A stretch of DNA of 64,000 bases from Thelonectria olida (lineage: Eukaryota; Ascomycota; Sordariomycetes; Hypocreales; Nectriaceae), in NCBI GenBank assembly GCA_020736575.1, contig JAGPYM010000016.1:124001-188000 (forward strand), written 5' to 3'. Every line of letters starts with the position of its first letter. Within the stretch, counting starts at the first letter, position 1. The notes beneath the pieces were generated by a model. That model was not told where the DNA came from. It made no database searches and saw only the letters and a list, made by a program, of their open reading frames with translations. Shown here in pieces: positions 43,695 through 52,209 of the stretch. The position numbers and the translations under genes were made by a program.

Positions 43695-45725
43695 ATGAAA
43701 GGACAGACGGGCAATAGCAACGAGAAAGAGGCCCACGGCTCCCGTAATGTCCTATTACAGTTGGAGTCATCCATCGACGGCCTTTGGACTGCCTACCAGA
43801 AAAAAACATGGAGCATGTACTTTTTCCTGATTCTCGGAATCGTATTTGCCCTCGGCCACCACACGTTCTATTGGCACCTCAACGACAAGGAAGCCATACA
43901 CCAGTCCCTTATGCTACGCTACGGGACCATTCTTGCATTCTGCACCAAAGCAAGCCTGGGAGCCGCTGTTATCTTGGCCCGCCGACAGCGAGTGTGGATG
44001 GTCGTGCGTCAGAAAGTCATCCGCCTTGGGACTATTGACTCCATCTTTACAGCAGCTGAGGACATTACTGCTCTACTTGATTGGAGAGCAATCAAAAAGG
44101 CAAAAGTGGCAACTTGTCTTGCGATTTATATCTGGGTCACCCCATTAATCGTTGTTCTGACTTCCGAGACTCTTTCTGTTGTTGGCGGGGTCAAGCAAGA
44201 AAGGTCGCTCTGTCCAAATGCCCGGACACTCAACTTTTCACTTGAAGGGACTATGGATTGGCGTGAAGGCGTCATGATTAACGGATTCCACGAAATGACC
44301 CTGTCTCGTTGGAACATAACATCTCTTGAGCTTGAGCATGGAAATGCCAATTCGTTCGACTATTATGCCGACGCAAGCATACAGGGCAAAAATCTTGTTG
44401 AGAGAGCTGTAAATCTCCAACAGCCTGCCGTTCGAGAGAACGCCGCGCAAGAGGTCTGTTCAAACAGTTGGAATTGTTCCTACATTGTTGACTTTGTTGC
44501 CCCCGGCTACAAATGCACAGAGCTTGCCAATGGAGTAGGGGACGAAACTAGGACTCTTAATGGTTCTCTACCCCGTTTCAATACCTCGGATATCTTGCCG
44601 AAAGGCGGCTTCTCTTACATTGCATTCGCCGACGAGGGAGAATATGCGGCTCAGCAGATGCGAGAGATTGAGCCCGGCGGAATCCCTTTAGGAGGCCCCC
44701 CTTACCCGAAGCATCTTGGGGCCTTCCGAACAGAGCCTATTATCTGGGTTGGTTACGCCACTGTTGACGATTACTCCACGCTTCAACCTGTAAATAGCTC
44801 GAGCAAGGGCTGGAACGACGCCTACAACCCAGTCATCATTGGATGTGAGCACTATGAAACCAAGTACAAAGTCGAGTTTAATTACACCAACGGGCTACAG
44901 TCTTACACCATAAAACACCGCGAATATCTGAGGAAAGTGATCCACACAAGGCTGATCGACAAAGACGCCAATGACGGTACTCTGGACAATACGACCGCAG
45001 TGCCGGAGAAGAATTACGTCCTTCCCAGCAATGAAGGCGTATCTCCGGAGAAACTTCAAAGATATCGCCGAGTCGCGGCCTATCATTCACTCGGCAAGAC
45101 CTTCAGAGCATATCTTAATGGAACCATCAGTATGCCATACTACATCGCCAATACAGACTTGCTTAAAACAAAGCTGTTAACCTTGCCCAACTACCTCCCG
45201 AAAAGGGACCTGAAAAGGGAACTGCCACAGATGTATGAGGACATCGTCATGTCGCTCTTTTCAAACCCACAATTCATTGTGGTCACTTGGGCCTCCGACA
45301 GCTCAATCCCTTCTGGCAATCAGGTCGGCGGCAGCCAGACAAATTTTCCATGCCTCCGCTCTAAACCGACAACCTTTTTCATCTACCACAAGACCCAACT
45401 ATACGTCGTATACATCATAAGCGTTGCCATCGCCCTAATCGCAGTTCTGTTAGGTGCGCAGGCAGCGTGCCAAGAAGGGGAGATGCGCAACGTGAAGCCT
45501 TCGTCGATCCTTCGGGCGGCGAAAGCGCAGAGCTTGACTGAACTTCGGCCGGATAGTGATCAGGACATTAGAGACCTCAAGGTTGGGCTCGGATTGGTAC
45601 AGGAACATTCTGGCGAAATTACCCGTGGTTTTGGATTGGCAGGACATGTGGTTCAGGAGGATCGGCGACCGACCTGGCCCTTTTGGCGGCCGGGGCCGAG
45701 AAGAGAGGTGCCGCCTGAGAACTAG
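43695..45725 (+). CDS. fungal multi-pass membrane protein with large glycosylated ectodomain
   Basis: From the ATG at 43695 the protein has 676 residues; the same frame is open upstream to before 43467 but without another ATG, so an upstream exon is possible. Membrane segments occur near the N-terminus (MYFFLILGIVFALGHHTFYW, then GTILAFCTKASLGAAVILA and AIYIWVTPLIVVLTSETLSV). An ectodomain of about 400 residues with many NxS/T sites and paired Cys (EVCSNSWNCSY) follows. A C-terminal segment, LYVVYIISVAIALIAVLLGA, precedes a cytosolic tail. This layout matches a large fungal group often labelled formylmethionine deformylase-like, a name without functional support. It resembles the DUF3176 protein at 38.3-40.5 kb in topology. 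Confidence 0.75.
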   Translation: MKGQTGNSNEKEAHGSRNVLLQLESSIDGLWTAYQKKTWSMYFFLILGIVFALGHHTFYWHLNDKEAIHQSLMLRYGTILAFCTKASLGAAVILARRQRVWMVVRQKVIRLGTIDSIFTAAEDITALLDWRAIKKAKVATCLAIYIWVTPLIVVLTSETLSVVGGVKQERSLCPNARTLNFSLEGTMDWREGVMINGFHEMTLSRWNITSLELEHGNANSFDYYADASIQGKNLVERAVNLQQPAVRENAAQEVCSNSWNCSYIVDFVAPGYKCTELANGVGDETRTLNGSLPRFNTSDILPKGGFSYIAFADEGEYAAQQMREIEPGGIPLGGPPYPKHLGAFRTEPIIWVGYATVDDYSTLQPVNSSSKGWNDAYNPVIIGCEHYETKYKVEFNYTNGLQSYTIKHREYLRKVIHTRLIDKDANDGTLDNTTAVPEKNYVLPSNEGVSPEKLQRYRRVAAYHSLGKTFRAYLNGTISMPYYIANTDLLKTKLLTLPNYLPKRDLKRELPQMYEDIVMSLFSNPQFIVVTWASDSSIPSGNQVGGSQTNFPCLRSKPTTFFIYHKTQLYVVYIISVAIALIAVLLGAQAACQEGEMRNVKPSSILRAAKAQSLTELRPDSDQDIRDLKVGLGLVQEHSGEITRGFGLAGHVVQEDRRPTWPFWRPGPRREVPPEN

Positions 45726-46010
45726 AGGGGCAACGTAGGAGCAAGTTGATGACATGAAAGTAGCTGTTATTGCATTCCAATTGGGAATTGCCCACGTGTC
45801 ATTCAAGGACATCGAGGATGGCCACGAACCTATACATGTGTAGGCGTCGATTTGGCATTGCTGGATTATCTTGATCATGAAAACATAACCGCAGGAAAAA
45901 GTGATATTGGTCTGCAAATATTTGCTTAAAAAAAAAGATCTTATTAAACCAGTAACGTAATTAATAAGCGAATGTCGCAGACAAGCGAATGTCACACTCT
46001 CGTTGCACCC

Positions 46011-46262
46011 CAAAATCTTGATTCCCAGAGACTCAATAACTGCGTTGTGATCGCTTGACCTCTTGCCGTGCTTTTTGCTGCGTAGGTGGGCTGCCCCGCC
46101 CACAAGTGGGTTGTCTTGGAAGTTCAAATCATGTTCTTCGCATCGGATGATGTACCAGCTGTCTTGGTCGAGGGGCCATTGGACGATGATATGTCTGATA
46201 GAAGCATTTCCATTCTGGAAGACTTCCTCGAAGTGTATTGACCTCTTGACCTTTCCAGACTT
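46011..46262 (-). pseudogene. fragment of a fungal C/H zinc-finger-like domain gene
   Basis: Minus-strand frame from 46262 reads KSGKVKRSIHFEEVFQNGNA, then IRHIIVQWPLDQDSWYIIRC, EEHDLNFQDNPLVGGAAHLR and SKKHGKRSSDHNAVIESLG ending IKILGCNE. The CxxH followed by HLxxxxHG and a terminal GxxxLxCN is a recurrent unnamed domain of ascomycete nuclear-type proteins. Upstream, two stops (near 46282 and 46263) interrupt the frame; an AG acceptor at 46263 could mark a true exon start. Downstream the homology stops at an AT-rich tract (about 45905-46000), so the gene is truncated. It overlaps the 3' side of the antisense neighbourhood of the secreted-protein gene and could also be a last exon of that gene, since the phases agree. 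Confidence 0.4.
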
Positions 46263-46289
46263 CTAAGCCTTTGCGAGTTGCTGACAATT

Positions 46290-47052
46290 TTACTGCTCTA
46301 AGGCATTCCAACCCATTTTCCTTTTACGTTTCCTGGCGTGGTCAGCAATCGAAGAAAGTGTTATTTTATTACCACTCGCATGGTCGACTACGAAGTGAAT
46401 GAAGGGAAATTTTGCGCTTACCGTATACCGGGCTGTCTCGGGCCATTTTTCTCCATTTTCGGTTTGTGAACGCTGGCTCGTGTGCTGCGAATGATCTGGT
46501 TCGTCTAGGCACAAATTGTTGGAGGTCCCTAGATTCTTCCCAGTTACGCAAGGGTTTCCGCCTGTGCCGGACGGCCCGAAGATATACTGCTTCAGGTCTT
46601 CAACCCCCCACGGCTCTGCCAACTTGTCAACGTCCATCTCTGAAGGGACTCTATTGTGCACAGGTGATAAACAGAGCTTGAGGTGCATGGCACTTACTAT
46701 AGGGTGGCAGATTGGGGTCGAGGGTCTGGCCATTTTCATCTACCCTTATGGTGTGGAAGAGTATATCATAGCCAAAGAAGGTGCTGACATATTTCATGTC
46801 CACCTCAAAGGACTGGTCATGAACGTTTCTGACAGCATTATTCGCCACGGTTACTGGGGCTGAAGCAATTGCCAATAAGTCCTTGAACCAGTTATTCACT
46901 TGGCCCATGTAGTTGTTATAAGAGTGCCCGCCAGCTCCCGTCTTCACATCGGTAACTTCGACGGCTTGCACGAGTCGGCCGAGCAAACCAAATACAGCGA
47001 CCAACTGTGCCAGGCGGGCAAAGAAAGGGAAAGAAGAAGTAGTTGATATCAT
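46290..47052 (-). CDS. small secreted protein of unknown function; 3' end uncertain
   Basis: Exon 47052-46698 starts with a signal peptide (MISTTSSFPFFARLAQLVAV to about residue 30) and continues GAGGHSYNNYMGQVNNWFKD and VNNAVRNVHDQ-like helices. A 49-nt intron (GTAAGT donor, 46649-46697) joins PPY to IPSEMDVDKLAEPWGVEDLK in exon 46648. The frame runs open to 46290 and ends NALEQ, giving 237 residues. A GTAAGC donor at 46421 suggests that the last part may instead be spliced, so the C-terminus is not settled. Its ATG lies only some 25 bp from the head of the divergent chitinase-tail relic, so the pair may once have shared a promoter. No family with a known role is recognised. Confidence 0.6.
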
Positions 47053-47077
47053 CTTGAAGACCAAAGAAGCATTGAGG

Positions 47078-49167
47078 ATGTCTTCGCGGGTGCAACTGTT
47101 CGAAAAAAAGAGAAGCAAAAGTCAAGACAGCATTGGCAAATTAATTCTGCGCTTCATGAGAAGTGGTCGTATGATCGGGGTGCACCTCTCCCCGGATACA
47201 CCACAGCCTACCCAGCGGCTGACCGTGGAGTCCAGCATCAATGCTAATTTCGGGATAGTAAGGTTAAAACGAAACATAAAGCAGTCACCACGCTGTCTGA
47301 CCGACAAGTCTCGACCATTGTTCCCTCGAGTCCAACCGGGCTCTTCTGTGCCTACCGCCACCAGCCAGACGGGTAGTCAAACTTCAGCTATTTCCGACAC
47401 CACTGGAACATCTACTGGTGTCAGCGCCTCGGATGGCCAGACGTCAAGCAACCCGGTGGGTGATGGTAGCTCTGGAGTGCCGTCCGGAACCACAACGCAA
47501 GAAATAGAGTCAAGTACCGGTCAGTCAGAGGGCTTGACTACCAACTCAGAACCTACCGAAGGCTCAACTGGAACAACTGAACGTATTGGAGGTTCGACTG
47601 GAGCAACTGAACCTACTGTAGGCTCAACTACTAACGGAGAGCCTACTGAAGGTTCAACCGAAACAACTGAACCTACTGAAGGCTCGACTGGAACAACTAA
47701 GCCTACTAAAGGCTCCACAGGAACAACTGAGCCCACTGGAGGCTCGGCTGAAACAACTGAATCCGAAGGTCAGGGACCAACTGCCACCTCGGTCGAGTCT
47801 AGCCCAACAAGCGTCTCAGACTCGCCCACAGAGCCTCCGATAACCGCACCGTCTACAGAACCAGTCACAACTGGCTCGCAACCTAGCTCGACGTCAGGCA
47901 ATGATTCAACAGAAGTTACCAGTATAAACTCTGATGGTCAAGTTACAACAGCCCCCTCCACAACGACAGCTAGCGACACGCCAGCTACTTCAACCACTGA
48001 CGACGATGTGGTCATCGTCCCCATCACAACATCTGTCACTGAACCGAAGCCAACAGATGATGGATTCGAAATACCTTGCAACCTGTGGTTCTTCAATATC
48101 TGCATTGGACCAATTATGAGGTGGAAAATTATCAAACCTCCAGGGATATATCCACCGTACGAGCCAACCTTCATCCCTACCCCTACGAAGATAGTGCTAA
48201 TAATACCCTAGGAAGCCGCCAAAGATCTCGGATCCTTTTCCCATTGAGATTAATACCATCAACGGGCCTCTTCCGACCTGGCCATCGTTCACATACGTCC
48301 TTACCGCCCGCTTCAAAACTGATCTAAAAACCTAACGTGCTATTGCAGTGTGGGACCAAACCACAGTCCGACGTTTGATCCTAAACCTAGCAAGTGCGAG
48401 ACCGAGTCTGCAGAGTTGTGTGTCCTTAGTACTTTGTATGCCGTGTCCGTCAGGGCACAGTGACTTCCACGACCAGCACCGATGTCGCCTCAACTTGCGG
48501 AACCTTTTATGGCTGCGCTGTTGAAGACGCTACCCGCACCGAAACCACTACACGCTTCACCACACCGACGAGCTTTGCAGCAGGGACCATGCCAATACAA
48601 CTGGAGACATGGCCGACGACCCTAGAGGACGAAAGTACCGCGAGCGCAGGTGCAAAATGGATATCGTCCAAGGTTGAGTCTTTGATCATAAACGTCAACG
48701 CCACCGCCACCAGCGCTATACCTACTGCAAGTGGGTTTGATTTCAGCTGTCTGACAGAGAGTAAGGAAGATGGTCGTGTTGACTCAGACAATCAGGACGA
48801 GTTGGCCAAAGAGTACAGCGAGCGAGTGCCACCTGGCGGCTGGACATTACAAAACGAAAAAACGGCCGTCATTTGGATTACGGAAAAGGATGACGTTAGA
48901 TACGAATATTCAATCAACTGGTACAACGGATGTCAAGGACCACCGCAGGACATTCGGTAGCCTTTGGGCGAGGACAATACTGAGGTCAGGACGCACCAGA
49001 TCATGAGAAGTCTATACGAAGATTGTGAGTTCACACCTATTCCGCAGCCTCTTTAATTTGCCGAGATGAAAACTAACCTTGGTCAAGGTGTTGATGAAAA
49101 TAATGGAGCAGGCGGAGCAATTCATTACGGTTGCTTGGTCTATTACTTCAGGGGGGGAGGCAATTAG
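47078..49167 (+). pseudogene. orphan C-terminal tail of a killer-toxin-like (class V) chitinase, disrupted
   Basis: The readable part starts near 47290 with a Ser/Thr-rich stalk, then KPPGIYPP joined over a 55-nt intron (48157-48211) to KPPKISDPFPIEI and GPLPTWPSFTY. After a second, unclear intron comes GPNHSPTFDPKPSKCETESA, a Cys-pattern segment STCGTFYGCAVEDATRTETT, then WYNGCQGPPQDIR. A TAG at 48958-48960 precedes continuing homology (PLGEDNTEVRTHQIMRSLYE), and after a 63-nt intron (49025-49087) GGAIHYGCLVYYF ends at 49167. These blocks match the region C-terminal to the catalytic domain in fungal killer-toxin-like chitinases. The glycosyl hydrolase domain and signal peptide are missing. 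One base is lost after 48453. With a truncation, a frame break and a nonsense codon it is best read as a pseudogene. Confidence 0.6.
47549..47758 (+). repeat. 30-bp coding tandem repeat, seven units
   Basis: Seven 10-residue units of the form EPTEGSTGTT (variants ERIGGSTGAT, EPTVGSTTNG, KPTKGSTGTT, EPTGGSAETT) follow one another in the Ser/Thr-rich stalk of the chitinase-tail relic. Such stalks are O-glycosylated spacers in fungal surface proteins. Confidence 0.8.
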
Positions 49168-49969
49168 TGAGGAGGCAGAGCATACCTGACACAGTCACTC
49201 TTCAAATAGTGAACAAACTGATACAGAATTGGAACCTTTGTCCTGCACTTTTATCCTCGCTATAGTTCGAAATCTAGTTGCGCAATATTGCACTCTACCA
49301 ACCCTCAATTCCTGTGAAGACGGCCTTAGAAAATTGCGCTCTGCAGCTCCTGGCCGGCCCATGTCTGAACTCTGGAGCAGGGCCTGTCGCTCATCAGCTA
49401 TCTCTTTCTGTAGAGCGAGGGCTGTTGGTTCAGGACTGGGCACGATGAGAGCCCGGTTTATAGAAATAAGTCTCCCATCTCACCACATGACTTGGATTCT
49501 CGGTGTTACTCGGTGTTTCTACCAGGCCGAGGAGTGGGTTAATGCAAAGCCCTCGATTTTGTGGGGAAAAGCGAAAGCGAGAGGTCACACGCAACGGCAA
49601 TTCTCAGGATGCTTAATGAACTTGTGCTCCTCATTGGTTGTGGAGAGGCTGAGGGGTGAAGAAGGTATGCATAAAACGCCTGATAAATGACAGGCCACCG
49701 CTCGGCTCAAGTTCCGAGATCGATTTAGTTTGTCTAGAACAAGAATGCCTGCTCACTACCGGTCCTCTCCATTGGCTCGGAATTTGGCCGTGTCTCCATG
49801 GGTGTGTTTTACCTATTCACTTGGCGTGCACCGGGCCAGTCTACCGACGGATATACGGGTATATGAGTATATATATGAGACAGGGGCACGAACTTTTTCC
49901 TAGAAGACAAAACATCGCGTGATGTAGGCTACCTTACATGGAGATTTGGGTTTCCAGTGTCCTTGCCAT
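49168..49969. other. intergenic, 0.8 kb
   Basis: Convergent 3' flanks of the chitinase-tail relic and the MFS gene. Frames at 49195-49443 (-) and 49229-49690 (+) overlap each other and lack an ATG or a domain respectively; neither is called. Confidence 0.4.
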
Positions 49970-51596
49970 TTAATCCTTGTGCTCAATGGTTTGGACGTCC
50001 CGATCCTTGTCCAGCTGTCCCTCCAGATCCTTGACGTCTCGGGACTGGTCGAGACCGTCGAAAATAAGGGCAATCTCCTCAAGACTCGGTCCCTTTGTTT
50101 CTGGGAAAGTCAACCAAACCACCACCCACTCAACAACGACCCACGCAACGAAGATGCAGTACAGCTTCCAGCCCATGGCTTCCAGGCCGACGGGGATGGC
50201 CAGAGTCGAGATCAGGGAGAACCCAAGATTCCAGAACTGAAATACCGCCATGCCTCGAAGACGGAGCGAGTAGGGTACAATTTCAGTAATATAGAGACCG
50301 AGATTGGGCGCCAGACCGAGATTGTATGCCGGCGAGAAGAGGTAGATGAAGGCCACCACCGCAATACCAGCAGAGCTTTTGCTAGAGTCCTTGGCAAAGA
50401 CAGCGCTTCCAGAGGTAATTGCAACAAGACAGCCCAAGACGCAAAAAAGAGCGCAGAGGAAGAGCTTCCGGCGGCCGACCTTGGCTGGGAGAGTGGCAAA
50501 GTATAGCGATGAGAACCACGATAACATCTGAGATGTTGCGTTGATGAGCGTCTGCTGTAAGCTCGTGGTGAGTCCGACCCGCGCCAGGATGGGAGCAAGG
50601 TAGAACGAGATGAAGGCATTGCCCGACATCTGGCTGATACACGCGCACCAGAACAGGAGGAAGAACCGCTTTCGGTTCCCTGGAGTCCGCGCGAACTCCC
50701 AGTACTTGTCGAAGAAGCTGCTCTTGTCGTTCGCAATGTCCATGGCAATCGTCTCGCGAATCTCGTGGTATTCGAACTGCACCAGAGGGTCGCTCTCGTT
50801 CTCTTCAGCGTGGTACTTGGCCAGCATCTTGAGGGCATCGTCATCACGACCACGCGAAATCAGCCACCGAGGACTCTCGGGGACAAACCAGATGCCTACG
50901 AGCTGGATCACCGAGGGGAGGCCTTGCAAGAGCGAGGGAATTCTCCAGGACCACGTCGTATCGATTCTGAAGGTGCCAAATGTTGTCCACGCGGCGACAA
51001 TGGAGCCAAAGGCATACGACGTGTTGAACAATGCAGTTGCTGTAGACCGCTGCTGAGGATGCGCAATCTCGGCGATGAGGGGGCCACCAGAGGCTTGAAT
51101 CAGAACGGATCCGGCGCCGATGATGCCGCGAGAGACGACAAACATGGCCAAGTTCTGAGCAGCTCCTTGAAGCGCGGCACCGAAAATGCAGACCATGGCG
51201 CCGATGGCAATGCCCCAGCGTCGCCCAAAGTGGTCATTGACTAGGGAGAGGAACGGAATTGCGACGAAGCCACCGATGGGATAAGCACCGTTGAAGAGGC
51301 CGAGAGTGGCGCCTCGAGGCTCGCCAAAGTAGGAGCGCCAGCCCTCGATGGCCTGCAATCCGTTCATCAGTGATGAGTCAAAGCTGCAGAAGCAAGGTTA
51401 GCCTAGGGACAAGGCAAATTCGGGAGTGATTTGCGTACCCGAGAGTGAAGATGGAGAGGAGTGGGAAGACCATCAGGAGGTTCATTCGCCGTAGGTTCTT
51501 GTGATGCCACCAGTTTCTGTGGTCGATGGTGCCCTCAGGCATGGCTCCGGTAACAGCCTGGCGTACGTCTTCTTGTTCAGTAACCTGAGACTTCAT
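49970..51596 (-). CDS. MFS sugar transporter (lactose/hexose permease-like), pair 1
   Basis: Exons 51596-51439 and 51383-49970 encode 523 residues; the 55-nt intron joins SIFTLG to FDSSLMNGLQAIEGW. Sugar porter signatures are present: NDHFGRRWG after helix 2, FVPESPRWLISRGR before the central loop and FPETKGPSLEEIALIF after helix 12. The central loop HAEENESDPLVQFEYHEIRE is typical of fungal lactose-permease-like members. It should be a plasma-membrane proton/sugar symporter. It is transcribed away from the GH78-like gene at 52210 over a 613-bp shared region, so the imported sugar may be rhamnose or a rhamnoside; this is inference from the pairing. Confidence 0.88.
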
Positions 51597-52209
51597 CGTG
51601 GCGGTTGACGTGGGAGGGGAGTTGATACTGTGTAAGTGTATAAGAAGAAGGACGAGAGTTGATACGGAAGAAATGGTGCAAAATGGCGGCCTTTTATCGA
51701 GCAAAAACAAGCCATCTGCTTTCCCAAGTCCCTCGACTCGTGATAATTACACCCGAGGGCTGGATAAATCTCGGGAGAGGATGGCTCGCCAAACCGAGTG
51801 TCGAGCGAGGAGACGTTGCTCATGATACTTCGCACCCTTGTTGCTCCAGCGAGGACGGGGCATCAGCTGCGTGCAGATACCCAGTAACTTGCATAATTCT
51901 CCAGTCCTTAGGCGACCTCTATCCGAGGATTTTCCCCATGGGCCGATTATCCGGGGTCGAGTCTCCCCATATCCCCAGACGTGGCCGCCACCGCGAGGTT
52001 CGGATCGACGGCGTGGTATGTCTAGAAGACGAGTTTTGCCGATATTTTATCGAAGTCTCGGGGCATCTCGCACCGAGTATCAGTGTTCTCGGAAGCATTA
52101 TTAGTAGGATAGTGTCCCCTTCTTCCTACCCATGGTCCTCTATCTATCCATTCACTGATTGCAAAATCCCTCTTCTTTTACCACTCTCAAAGCAACAAAC
52201 GTTCCAGCC
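51597..52209. promoter_or_regulatory. divergent promoter of transporter/rhamnosidase pair 1
   Basis: It contains ATCCGAGGA at 51921-51929 followed by CCCCATGGG at 51934-51942. CreA-like motifs CCGGGG (51951-51956) and CCCCAG (51973-51978) lie close by. The 9-mer recurs exactly in the promoter of pair 2 (59539-59547), next to CCCCACGGGG. Confidence 0.5.

Noticed and set aside
45450..46127. 225-residue minus-strand frame taken as one gene
   Set aside because: Only its first part (46011-46127) carries the zinc-finger-like homology; the remainder crosses AT-rich DNA and runs antisense into the membrane-protein gene.
49195..49690. Small frames on both strands after the chitinase tail
   Set aside because: The minus frame starts with GTG and the plus frame shows no family; they overlap each other.
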